Source: Paenibacillus stellifer
GTDB taxonomy: Bacteria > Bacillota > Bacilli > Paenibacillales > Paenibacillaceae
Assembly: GCF_000758685.1 (NCBI RefSeq)
Contig: NZ_CP009286.1
Location: 3,254,501-3,318,500 of the forward strand
Reading direction: 5' to 3'
Length of the DNA stretch: 64,000 nt
The notes beneath the pieces are model-generated. The model did not search any database. It was not told where the DNA came from and worked only from the letters and a program-made list of their open reading frames with translations. Made by a program: the position numbers and the translations under genes. This document shows positions 51,402 through 59,606 of this stretch, piece by piece; within the stretch, counting starts at the first letter, position 1; each line of letters begins with the position of its first letter.

Positions 51402-51917
51402 ATGAACTCAGTCGAACAGCATCGGCGCGAAGCACCGTCTTCCGTCAACTGCTTTATTGTTACGGTTTCGGACACCCGCACGCCGGAGACAGACAAAGGA
51501 GGACAGCTGGCCGAAACACTGCTTGTGGAAGCCGGCTATACGGTCGCCGGAAGAGAAATCGTCAAAGACGATTATGACGAAATTCGCGAACTGTTGTATA
51601 AATGCACAGCGGACGATCAGATCGAAGCCGTTGTGCTGACCGGAGGCACAGGGATCTCTCCTAGAGACTGTACCTATGAAGCGGTGGAGTCCCTGCTGGA
51701 CAAAGAGCTTCCCGGCTTCGGGGAGATCTTCCGATACTTGAGCTACGCGGAAGATATCGGTACGGCAGCTATCCTGAGCAGAGCGATTGCAGGCACCATC
51801 GGGCGGACAGCGGTATTCTCCGTGCCAGGGTCGGTTGGCGCGGTCAAGCTGGCTGTGACCCGCTTGATAGCTCCGGAGCTCAAGCATGTCATGCGCGAGC
51901 TGTATAAAGCCAACTAA
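51402..51917 (+). CDS. moaB: Molybdopterin adenylyltransferase-like MoaB/MogA
   Basis: 171 residues. Activates molybdopterin with ATP during molybdenum-cofactor synthesis. VSDTRTPETDKGGQLAETLL, VVLTGGTGISPRD and VFSVPGSVGAVKLAVT are family motifs. The ATG is placed 8 bases after AAGGAG. No other moa/moe genes are in the window. Followed by a strong terminator. Confidence 0.9.
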   Translation: MNSVEQHRREAPSSVNCFIVTVSDTRTPETDKGGQLAETLLVEAGYTVAGREIVKDDYDEIRELLYKCTADDQIEAVVLTGGTGISPRDCTYEAVESLLDKELPGFGEIFRYLSYAEDIGTAAILSRAIAGTIGRTAVFSVPGSVGAVKLAVTRLIAPELKHVMRELYKAN

Positions 51918-51967
51918 ATAGGAGGCTCCCTAGCCTCTTCATTTCATCAATTTCATACAAAAACCGC

Positions 51968-52036
51968 ACTCCCGGAACGGACAGGCTGCATAACAGGCTA
52001 TCGAAATGCATCTGTTCAACGTTACGGGAGTTTTTT
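51968..52036 (+). terminator. moaB terminator
   Basis: ACTCCCGGAACG / CGTTACGGGAGT arms enclosing about 40 bases, then six T. Confidence 0.75.
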
Positions 52037-52047
52037 ACGACATTCAC

Positions 52048-52076
52048 TTGACGTCACGACATTATCCACATATAAT
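52048..52076 (+). promoter_or_regulatory. Promoter of the ArsR/ABC-2 operon
   Basis: TTGACG (52048-52053), 17-base spacer, TATAAT (52071-52076). Confidence 0.85.
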
Positions 52077-52082
52077 ATTGAA

Positions 52083-52099
52083 CACTTTTCGCGAAAGTG
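52083..52099. promoter_or_regulatory. Inverted repeat 1 downstream of the ArsR promoter
   Basis: CACTTT-TCGCG-AAAGTG palindrome starting 7 bases after the -10. Candidate operator. Confidence 0.6.
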
Positions 52100-52105
52100 C
52101 GATTT

Positions 52106-52125
52106 GATTAACCAGATGGTTAATC
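52106..52125. promoter_or_regulatory. Inverted repeat 2 (probable ArsR operator)
   Basis: GATTAACC-AGAT-GGTTAATC, perfect 8-base arms, directly before the RBS of the ArsR-type gene. Confidence 0.7.
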
Positions 52126-52138
52126 AGAAAGGAACTGG

Positions 52139-53167
52139 ATGAGCTCATCTCTGCACCACAAAATCAAAATTGTAGTCAGCCCTTTTCATGAACTGCTCTG
52201 CTGTCTGCATGTACTGACACAGCCCGGACACCATCCGGGGCGTCTGGCTTGGGCCACAGCGGCGCTTCAGCAGCTTTCCGGTGGCCTTGCGGATGAAATC
52301 CGGGAAATCGGCCGGGTGAGCGACGACTGGGCCGCATTGCATGATCTGGCGGACGCCTGGGGAAGATCCCGAACCTGCGAGGAAGGAATTCAGGAGCTGC
52401 TTGCTCTGCCTGATGCGGAACTTGTGCATTTGATGCTGAATGGAAAAGTCCCGGTCAGCACCGTTCTGCTGTGGGTGAAGGGCGAACGGGGTTTGACTGA
52501 GGAAGGACTGGAAGCTGACGGGATTGATCTCCTGGAGAACCTGGACAGTTTCCGATTACGTCTTGCCGCGACATTGAGGAAGGTTGAGGCAGAACTTTTT
52601 CGGGATGAATGGAAGGTTATCGAGCCTTTTTTACAAGCTGCGGCTGGAGATTTCCTTAGTGAAGCCGATCGTTCCCCCGAACGGGCGCTAAATTCCCTTC
52701 ACCCCAGGCTTCGCGCGGAAAAAGGAACGATTACTGCCCAGAAAGCGCGGGCCTATCTGTTCGACTATGAGACCCTGGAGCATATTTACATCTTCCCGAG
52801 TACCTTTATTGCGCCTCATCTGCTCCTCGGCATCCATGCCAATGATGTCTTCCTTCCGCTCGCGGTAGAAATTCCCGGGCCCGAATCCTCGGACTCGCCA
52901 CCGGCCGACCTGCTGCTGCGCTACAAAGCGCTTTCCGACGAGACGCGTCTGCGCATAATCCGCCTTCTCTGGAGAAATCCGCACTGTACGATGCAGCTCG
53001 CGCCCATTCTTGGCATATCCGAGGCTGCTGTATCCAAGCATTTGAAGCTGCTCTCCGAGGCAGGACTTGTGCAATCCAGAAGACGGGGCAGCTACCAGTT
53101 CTACTCGGCGGTTAAAGAGGAGCTGGAGATGCTGATCGTTTTGCAGCGGCAGTATTTGGAGCAATAA
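52139..53167 (+). CDS. ArsR-family regulator with DUF5937-type N-terminal domain
   Basis: 342 residues. The C-terminal winged helix (about 255-335) shows LLRYKALSDETRLRIIRLLWRNPHCT and LGISEAAVSKHLKLLSEAGLV. The long N-terminal part begins VSPFHELLCCLHVL and matches the DUF5937 arrangement found in regulators of ABC-2 exporters. Two inverted repeats lie between its promoter and its start, so it probably represses its own operon. First gene of regulator-permease-ATPase-permease. Confidence 0.85.
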   Translation: MSSSLHHKIKIVVSPFHELLCCLHVLTQPGHHPGRLAWATAALQQLSGGLADEIREIGRVSDDWAALHDLADAWGRSRTCEEGIQELLALPDAELVHLMLNGKVPVSTVLLWVKGERGLTEEGLEADGIDLLENLDSFRLRLAATLRKVEAELFRDEWKVIEPFLQAAAGDFLSEADRSPERALNSLHPRLRAEKGTITAQKARAYLFDYETLEHIYIFPSTFIAPHLLLGIHANDVFLPLAVEIPGPESSDSPPADLLLRYKALSDETRLRIIRLLWRNPHCTMQLAPILGISEAAVSKHLKLLSEAGLVQSRRRGSYQFYSAVKEELEMLIVLQRQYLEQ

Positions 53168-53215
53168 AGATCTTTTTCATGGAAAGGGCCGGGCCGTCTG
53201 AAAGGAGTTAAATGC

Positions 53216-54013
53216 ATGTGGCATACCGCCATGGCGACGTTGCTGCGCAACCAGAGATCCAATCTGCGCGCTTATCCTTGGACTTTTACGTTAGGTCATA
53301 TCATTGACGGCGTTTATCTGGTGCTTGTTTCGTATTTTTCATATGTGTATCTCATCAAGGGGGATATTGATTCCAGGTTCGCGGTTTATACAGGAACTAC
53401 GGACTACGTGACATTTGCAATCATCGGTGGAGCGCTCAGCCTGTTATCGGTCAGCATGATGATGAACGTATCCCGGGCGCTGATTACCGAGTGGCGGGAA
53501 GGGACGCTTGAGACGGTGCTGCTATCGCCTTCGAGCCGTTTCGGCTACTTCGCAGGAACTGTCGTGCAGCAGCTCTACCGCTGCATGTTGGAGCTGGCAG
53601 CCGCTCTGATCGTCGGGGTAATTGCCGGGCTGAGGCTGCCCCATGCAGAGTTTCTGCCTGTTCTGACCGGAATTTTGCTATACCTGCTCTCCTGCTTCTC
53701 GATGGGACTTCTGCTCGGATGCGTCATGCTGTATACACGGGATACTTATTTTGTGCAAAATACACTCTTTGCGCTCACCTCGCTGCTCTGCGGATTTCAG
53801 TTCCCGAGAGAGTATTTGCCGGCCATCCTGCGAACAGCGGGCGAGGTGTTTCCGCTGACGGGTGCGCTTCAGGGTCTCAGACAAAGTCTGCTGACCGGTC
53901 AAATGCCGTCCGGCGGCAGCCTCCTCCGTGTTCTTCTGCTCTCCGCCCTCTATATTCTGATTGCTCTACCAGCAGAAAGGCGTATTGAGCGGCGGATGTT
54001 CGACCGTTACTGA
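53216..54013 (+). CDS. ABC-2 type permease (subunit 1)
   Basis: 265 residues, six membrane segments. ABC-2 features are the amphipathic N-terminal helix, WREGTLETVLLSPSSRFGYFAG after the second span, and a re-entrant PREYLPAILR-TAGEVFPLTGAL near the end. Pairs with the permease at 55090 through a shared ATPase. Probably exports a small molecule or antibiotic; substrate unknown. Confidence 0.85.
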   Translation: MWHTAMATLLRNQRSNLRAYPWTFTLGHIIDGVYLVLVSYFSYVYLIKGDIDSRFAVYTGTTDYVTFAIIGGALSLLSVSMMMNVSRALITEWREGTLETVLLSPSSRFGYFAGTVVQQLYRCMLELAAALIVGVIAGLRLPHAEFLPVLTGILLYLLSCFSMGLLLGCVMLYTRDTYFVQNTLFALTSLLCGFQFPREYLPAILRTAGEVFPLTGALQGLRQSLLTGQMPSGGSLLRVLLLSALYILIALPAERRIERRMFDRY

Positions 54014-54064
54014 CAGAAGCAGAACGGTGTATCGACAGATTTTTTAGAAAGGCAGGACAGTAAC

Positions 54065-55093
54065 ATGATACATATGCAGGACGTAAGTAAAACGTATGTT
54101 ACCAAAGAGCGGCTGAGCCGTTTTCGTACCCGGAAGGTTGTCACCGAGGCTGTCAAATCGCTGTCACTATCCATCGAACCGGGCCAAATCACCGGACTGC
54201 TCGGCCTCAACGGAGCAGGCAAGACGACCACTATCCGCATGCTCTCAACACTGCTGGACCCGACGGAGGGACATATCGAGGTTGATGGCCTGGATATGAG
54301 AACGTCCCGAAAGGCCATTCAGCGGAAAATCAATATGATCGCAGGCGGCGAACGCATGCTGTACTGGCGGCTCACCGGCCGGGAGAACCTGCAATACTTC
54401 GGGGCTCTATACGATCTGGATTCCCGCCTGCTCAAATTAAGAAGCGACGAGCTGCTTAAGGAAGTAGGTCTGAGCGATGCGGCAGACCGCCCGGTGGAGC
54501 AGTACTCCAAGGGAATGAAGCAGCGGCTGCAGATTGCAAGAGGACTCATCAACGATCCGGACTACCTGTTTCTCGACGAGCCAACGCTTGGGCTTGATGC
54601 GCCTATTGCGCGCCAGCTGCGCAGCATGGTTCGCAGATTGGCCAGAGAACAGGGCAAGGGCATTCTCCTGACCAGCCATTACCTCCAGGAGGTGGAGGAG
54701 CTGTGCGACACTGTCCATGTGCTGAACCGCGGCAGCCTGATTATGTGCGATACGCCGGAACGCATAACAACGCAGGTCGCCGGACTCCAGACCGCCCATT
54801 TTCAGCTTGAGGGCTGGCGTGACGAGCTGCTGCCCGATCTGCACGACTATCTGCATGCGGAAATCGGGCTCGAAGCGCATGATCTGTCAGATTTGCGGCT
54901 GTCCGGAAGCGCCGCTGAGCCGGGGCATGACGAAGGCGTGCGGCTCAGTCTCAAAAGCCGGTCCGCCGACAAACTGATCGCAGGACTTCTCCCCTGGACG
55001 GCGACTCACGGGGTGAAGGTGCTCTCTTTCGCGGCAGAGAAGCCCGGTCTGGAAGACGCGATCATTCTGCTGTCCGAAGGAGGACGGCCTTGA
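54065..55093 (+). CDS. ABC-2 transporter ATP-binding protein
   Basis: 342 residues. GLNGAGKTTTIRML (Walker A), YSKGMKQRLQIARGL (signature), DYLFLDEPTLGLD (Walker B) and LLTSHYLQEVEEL (switch His). The accessory C-terminal domain of about 110 residues is as in NatA/DrrA-type ATPases. ATG at 54065 after GGCAGGACAG; another ATG three codons in is possible. It overlaps the next gene by 4 bases. Confidence 0.9.
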   Translation: MIHMQDVSKTYVTKERLSRFRTRKVVTEAVKSLSLSIEPGQITGLLGLNGAGKTTTIRMLSTLLDPTEGHIEVDGLDMRTSRKAIQRKINMIAGGERMLYWRLTGRENLQYFGALYDLDSRLLKLRSDELLKEVGLSDAADRPVEQYSKGMKQRLQIARGLINDPDYLFLDEPTLGLDAPIARQLRSMVRRLAREQGKGILLTSHYLQEVEELCDTVHVLNRGSLIMCDTPERITTQVAGLQTAHFQLEGWRDELLPDLHDYLHAEIGLEAHDLSDLRLSGSAAEPGHDEGVRLSLKSRSADKLIAGLLPWTATHGVKVLSFAAEKPGLEDAIILLSEGGRP

Positions 55094-55908
55094 TGCTGCG
55101 GAGCTGTCTTCAACACCTGACCGCGGAAATCCGCAAACAGCATCGAAGTCGCACCAAGGGGAAGGCTGCGCTGTTCTCCATGCTGCTGTGGCCGGCGTTG
55201 ACTCTGCTGACCTCCTATTACGCGATGAAGCCTTATCGTGCGGGAGCCGGCTCCGAACTTGCAAATGCCATCGCAGGCGGAAATGTCCCTTTGTTTCTGC
55301 TGAGCGGATATTTGGTGTTCCAGCTGTATTGGACGACGGTCCAGGCGGCATGGCTGTTCGAACTGGAGCGGAAGGAAGGAACGCTTGAATTGATTTTTCT
55401 TTCGCCCTCTTCCAAGATGGCTTTCTTGTTCGGCCGGTCCATTTACGCTCTGCTGGGCGGGATATGGATGTTCGCGGGCTTCTCGCTTCTGACCTTTCTC
55501 TTCATCGCCGACTTCACCGTTATCGACTGGGCACGGCTTATCCCTGTTATATTGTTAATCGTTATTTCGGCCGTGATCTGGGGGGCGATGCTGAGCGCAG
55601 TGTCCCTGTTCTCGCGCGATTCCGGCATTCTGTATTACGTCTTTCAGGCGCCGATGGAGCTGTTCGGGGGCGTGCGCATCCCTCCCTCTGTTTTTCCGGT
55701 ATGGGCCAAGGGTCTGTCCCTTCTGTTCCCTGTAACCTACAGTCTGGTTCTTCTGCGGGGTGCATTGTACGGGACAACTGACGGCAATTGGAACACCGCG
55801 CTGGCCATTCAAATCATCGCCGATATTCTCCTTGTTCTGCTCACCCGCTATCTGTTGGTCAAGGCGGAACGATATGCCCGGATTAGAGGCAGTTTGGGTT
55901 TATTTTAA
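55090..55908 (+). CDS. ABC-2 type permease (subunit 2)
   Basis: 272 residues, six spans; ELERKEGTLELIFLSPSSKMAFLFGRS and PPSVFPVWAKGLSLLFPVTYSLVLLRGALYG (across 205-235) are ABC-2 features that mirror those of the first permease. The 4-base ATGA overlap with the ATPase gene indicates coupled translation. Followed by a terminator shared with the converging nitrogenase-like operon. Confidence 0.88.
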   Translation: MMLRSCLQHLTAEIRKQHRSRTKGKAALFSMLLWPALTLLTSYYAMKPYRAGAGSELANAIAGGNVPLFLLSGYLVFQLYWTTVQAAWLFELERKEGTLELIFLSPSSKMAFLFGRSIYALLGGIWMFAGFSLLTFLFIADFTVIDWARLIPVILLIVISAVIWGAMLSAVSLFSRDSGILYYVFQAPMELFGGVRIPPSVFPVWAKGLSLLFPVTYSLVLLRGALYGTTDGNWNTALAIQIIADILLVLLTRYLLVKAERYARIRGSLGLF

Positions 55909-55915
55909 GAAAACA

Positions 55916-55965
55916 GGGCACTCCCGCACGTCAGCTTCAACTGTCCGCGGGGATGCCCCTTTTTT
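55916..55965. terminator. Bidirectional terminator between the ABC-2 and nitrogenase-like operons
   Basis: GGGCACTCCCGC / GCGGGGATGCCC with TTTTTT on the plus strand and TGTTTTC on the minus strand. Confidence 0.82.
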
Positions 55966-55990
55966 ACGTATTCACGCTCAATGACTCTCC

Positions 55991-57316
55991 TCAACGATAG
56001 GTATGGAGGACACGGTCATATATATCCTCGATCAGGCGAAGCCCCCCGTTGAATCCGGCATAACCGCCATTCAGGATCAACCGGTATGTGATCGGTACAC
56101 CTACAGGCAGCAGATCGCCGCCGATATCGGTGGCAAGATCCCGTTCCCAACCGCTGCCCAGAATAAGCGCGCGCTGCTTCGGCGCCGATTGGCGGATCTT
56201 CGCCTGAATGTCGCCGCCGTCCACCGAGAATTCCGCCTTCGCCGACCTTCTGTCGGATATTGACGCAAACTGCTGCCTGATGCCTTCCCGGTAGGATTCA
56301 GGCGTATCATCGACAATGTACTGCGTCTCCGCCGGAATGATGCCCAGCTCGTTCAGCAGAAATTTCGACAGTCCGACGGCATAAGTCGCGTCAAGAATCG
56401 TATAGAATACTCGCGGAATGCCGTAGCGGAACTCCAGCATGAAATCGGCCGTACGCTCGATATGCGTATAGAACTTGTATTCTTCGTTGCTGATGAACGC
56501 TTCCGCCTGCGTGGCATCCACGCTCTCACCGAACGCGGCGATTTCCCGCAGGAACCGTCCCGTCTCCGCCCCGCCCACCGGCAAATAAGGGAAATGATAG
56601 AACGGCGTTCCGTATTTCCGCTTCAGCAGCTTTGCGGTCTTAAGTCCCGGCCATGCAGATATAACGATATTGAACTCGGCGCGCGGAATCGTCAGCCATT
56701 CGGATACACCTTCCGATTCAGGCCCGAATAGAATGTTCGGCGTGAGGCCAATACCGGTCAGGAGCCGCTTGATTTCCTGCAAATTGCCAATCCAGTAAGG
56801 GTCCTGATACGGTATGGACGCGAATACATTGACGAGACCCGGAATCACCTGATCCTTGTTCTCGGCGTACCGGTCAACATACTGCTCGATAATGGCTTTG
56901 AGAATCAGATCATGGCTGACATAGTTATTGCTCTTGAAGCCGCCGGTTTCCGCGAATACGATGGGGCGGCCTTCGTTCTGAAAATCCCTCGTCACCTGCC
57001 CCACATCATCGCCCACGATATCGGAGGTGCAGCCGGTCAACACGACGAATAAGTCGGCGTCGATTACCTTAAATGCCCCTTCGATAACGCCGCGCAGCTT
57101 CTTCTCTCCGCCGAACACAACTTCCGATTCACTGGAGTTCGTGCAGGGAATGGTACTGCCCCCCGCATAGCCCTCGCCTTGGCCGAGCAGGCCATGAATC
57201 TTCGTGCTGCAACCCGGTCCGGCATGAACGACGGGCACGGCGCGCTTGATCGCGATTACCGACTGCTGTACACCAAGTGCGCAGGAATACCGCGGCTGCT
57301 CAATAAGCTTTGACAT
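55991..57316 (-). CDS. Nitrogenase-like protein, K (beta) subunit
   Basis: 441 residues. Three cysteines sit where NifK has its P-cluster ligands: Cys12 (YSCALG), Cys36 (HAGPGCSTK) and Cys96 (LTGCTSDIVGDD). SESEVVFGGEKKLRGVI corresponds to the NifK-type 'AVFGG' segment. It is shorter than NifK (about 510-520 in A. vinelandii) because the N-terminal extension is absent. GGGAGG precedes the ATG, which lies inside the end of the D-like gene (17-base overlap). Last gene of the operon. A NifN scaffold is an alternative, but pairing with a D-like subunit carrying both cofactor ligands argues for a catalytic complex. Confidence 0.85.
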   Translation of the reverse strand: MSKLIEQPRYSCALGVQQSVIAIKRAVPVVHAGPGCSTKIHGLLGQGEGYAGGSTIPCTNSSESEVVFGGEKKLRGVIEGAFKVIDADLFVVLTGCTSDIVGDDVGQVTRDFQNEGRPIVFAETGGFKSNNYVSHDLILKAIIEQYVDRYAENKDQVIPGLVNVFASIPYQDPYWIGNLQEIKRLLTGIGLTPNILFGPESEGVSEWLTIPRAEFNIVISAWPGLKTAKLLKRKYGTPFYHFPYLPVGGAETGRFLREIAAFGESVDATQAEAFISNEEYKFYTHIERTADFMLEFRYGIPRVFYTILDATYAVGLSKFLLNELGIIPAETQYIVDDTPESYREGIRQQFASISDRRSAKAEFSVDGGDIQAKIRQSAPKQRALILGSGWERDLATDIGGDLLPVGVPITYRLILNGGYAGFNGGLRLIEDIYDRVLHTYR

Positions 57317-58781
57317 GCGCGTTACCTCCCAGGAAGGTGTACGGGTCCTGCTCCAGCCACCATTTGGTGTATGGCATGGAGCTGTGCTTGGCCAGATTAG
57401 TCACAAATTCCCTGTTATCCAGCGTCTCCAGAATCCGTTCAGCGTAATTGAGCAAGCCTTGATAGCCCCAGCTAAAATGCTCATCACCGATCAGGAGCGT
57501 CGGAATGCCCAGTTTGGCGCCCCATAGCGTCATGCCGCCGTGCCGGGCGATCATCAGATCCGGCCGGACACGGTTCAAAATGTTAACCAGCTCGTAAGCC
57601 TGCTTGTTGCAGACATTGTAGCTTTTTACATCTCCATAGGTTTTAACTGTATGATCCAGCATATCGGCTTCGGGACTTTCATTATCATAAATGGGATCAT
57701 GATGAAAAATAGCTGCGCCCTGCACGTCAATTCCCAGCTCGCGGAGCAGGGCGATCAGCGCGTGGCCATGGGCTGACCCCGCCGTCAGATAGCAAGTCGT
57801 CCCGGTCAGCTTGGCACGGTATTCCTCCAGCTTCGGAAGCACCGCCGCTCTTTCTTCGAGGATGATCTCTTCAATTACATCTTCGCGGCCCAGCACCCGG
57901 CCGAGTTCCCGCATCCACGCGTCGGTTCCTGCTAAACCGTATGCCATCGGAGCCTTGATCTCGGGAACTCCGTAGACCTGCTCCAGCGCGGCTCCCATGT
58001 AGGTGCCGAGCGTCGGGCAAACTTGAATGGTCGCAGCAGCCTCCGAAATCGTCTCGAGCTGGCTGACCGTAGAGAACGGGACAATATAATTTGCCTCGTA
58101 GCCCAGTCTTTCCAGCAGCTTCGAGAAGACGTCACTGCCCCAGAAGTTGATAATATTCACCTTGTTGGTCTTCTTGGTCGGCGGCTTCACAAGCCCGCGC
58201 ACAACGGAGTGGTAGGCGGAGTCGAACCCGGAGGTCCAGATCTTGGATCGGAATCCTTCACAGACACAGTTCACGACCGGGATGCCGAGTTCTTCCGTCA
58301 ATTTGGTCGTGACGCTCTCTACATCTTCGCCGACGATGCCAGAGGCGCAGGAAGTTGTAATGAAGATAGCGTTTGGGCTAACCCGCTCATAGGCCAGGCG
58401 GATGGTCTTCTCAAGCTTGGTCAGCGCGCCGAAGACCGTATCCATCTCATCAATATTAGTATTGAAGTAACGGCCGATCGACGACGGCAGCTCCCGTTCC
58501 ATCTGTCCGACCCGATAGACAAAATTAAACCCGGCAAAATCGCCAGCGCAGCCGACAGGCGCGTGATTGATAACAGCGGCGTCGCGAATCATTGACAATT
58601 GGCAGAAGGCGTTCCCCGAACCGCATCCCATGCACTGGCTGAAGGAACGGGTGCCGTCCTTAAGGCAGCCTTCATTGGAGCAGCCTACCAGTTCGCCGGC
58701 CGATCCCGCGAATCCGGTAATCGAGCCCAAGCGTTTTTCGCGAATCGGGACCTCGGACAAGTTGAGATTAACTTTGGGCAT
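57300..58781 (-). CDS. Nitrogenase-like protein, D (alpha) subunit
   Basis: 493 residues. P-cluster cysteines are at Cys53, Cys78 (HAPVGCAGD) and Cys145 (TTSCASGIVGEDVES), with the same 25-residue spacing as in NifD/NifE. The cofactor ligands of NifD (Cys275, His442) correspond to Cys255 (IQVCPTLGTYMGAALEQVYG) and His435 (DEHFSWGYQG). At the NifD Gln191 and His195 positions, in CEGFR-SKIW-TSGF, this protein has Trp182 and Phe186, so classical N2 reduction is unlikely. The N-terminus has extra cysteines (34, 39, 50, 60) around the first ligand. NifE usually lacks the His ligand, which argues against a scaffold role. RBS AAAGGGG. Sulfur-substrate reduction is inferred from context. Confidence 0.87.
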   Translation of the reverse strand: MPKVNLNLSEVPIREKRLGSITGFAGSAGELVGCSNEGCLKDGTRSFSQCMGCGSGNAFCQLSMIRDAAVINHAPVGCAGDFAGFNFVYRVGQMERELPSSIGRYFNTNIDEMDTVFGALTKLEKTIRLAYERVSPNAIFITTSCASGIVGEDVESVTTKLTEELGIPVVNCVCEGFRSKIWTSGFDSAYHSVVRGLVKPPTKKTNKVNIINFWGSDVFSKLLERLGYEANYIVPFSTVSQLETISEAAATIQVCPTLGTYMGAALEQVYGVPEIKAPMAYGLAGTDAWMRELGRVLGREDVIEEIILEERAAVLPKLEEYRAKLTGTTCYLTAGSAHGHALIALLRELGIDVQGAAIFHHDPIYDNESPEADMLDHTVKTYGDVKSYNVCNKQAYELVNILNRVRPDLMIARHGGMTLWGAKLGIPTLLIGDEHFSWGYQGLLNYAERILETLDNREFVTNLAKHSSMPYTKWWLEQDPYTFLGGNAHVKAY

Positions 58782-58799
58782 AACCTATTCCCCTTTATG

Positions 58800-59606
58800 T
58801 TATAAGTAATATTCGAGTGCTCGGCTCTTACCCCCAAAATGGAGGGATTCCAAGATCTTTGAACGATAGGCAATGAAATCCGGACTGTTCCGGTCGCGCG
58901 GACGTTCCAGATTGACATCAATAACTTCCTTGATCCGCCCCGGACCCGGAGTCATGACGACGATCCGGTCGCTCAGGTAGACCGCTTCATCAACATCATG
59001 CGTAACCAGAAGCATCGTTGTGCCCCGCAGCTTCCACAGCCGCAGCAGCTCATCCTGCAGGTTCATTCGGGTAAAAGCATCCAGAGCGCCAAGCGGCTCG
59101 TCAAGCATCAGCACCTTGGGCTGATTGATCAGTGCGCGCGCCAGTGAAGCGCGCTGGGCCATACCGCCCGACACCTGATGCGGATACGCTCCGCCGAAGT
59201 CCTTCAGGCCTACCAGATCCAAATACTGGTCCGGCTTGCTGGCGTTCTGTTTATAGATTTTCCGAGCTTTCAGCCCGGAGGCGATATTCTGCCGCAGCGT
59301 CATCCATGGAAACAGATTCGCCTGCTGGAAGACGTATCCCCGCTCGTAATTCGTTCCTTTAATCGGCACGCCGTCAAGTTCAAGCTCTCCGGCTGCGCAT
59401 TCGTCCAGACCGGCAATCAGCCGCATCAAGGTCGTCTTTCCGCAGCCGCTCGGACCAATGAACGACACGAAACTGCACGCCTCAATCTCCAGACTGACAT
59501 CGTTCAGCGCCTCCACCCGGCTGCCTGAATCGTCGGTGTAAACGCGGCTTACCCGACTGATGGAGACGTTTCCCGCCGGCTTGCCCCATTCGGTCTGCAC
59601 ACTCAT
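58800..59606 (-). CDS. ABC importer ATP-binding protein (SsuB/TauB/NrtD-like)
   Basis: 268 residues with GPSGCGKTTLMRL, VSGGMAQRASLARAL, VLMLDEPLGALD and LLVTHDVDEAV. Overlaps the permease gene by 4 bases and ends 18 bases before the D-like subunit gene. The chain of short spacings places transporter and nitrogenase-like genes in one transcript. Substrate by family: sulfonates, taurine, nitrate or similar small oxyanions; the neighbouring metY favours a sulfur compound. Confidence 0.9.
   Translation of the reverse strand: MSVQTEWGKPAGNVSISRVSRVYTDDSGSRVEALNDVSLEIEACSFVSFIGPSGCGKTTLMRLIAGLDECAAGELELDGVPIKGTNYERGYVFQQANLFPWMTLRQNIASGLKARKIYKQNASKPDQYLDLVGLKDFGGAYPHQVSGGMAQRASLARALINQPKVLMLDEPLGALDAFTRMNLQDELLRLWKLRGTTMLLVTHDVDEAVYLSDRIVVMTPGPGRIKEVIDVNLERPRDRNSPDFIAYRSKILESLHFGGKSRALEYYL

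Noticed and set aside
55991..58781. Reading the D/K pair as a standard Mo-nitrogenase or as NifEN
   Set aside because: Key N2-reduction residues (Gln191, His195 equivalents) are replaced, the His cofactor ligand is present unlike in NifE, and nifH, nifB and other nif genes are not in the window.
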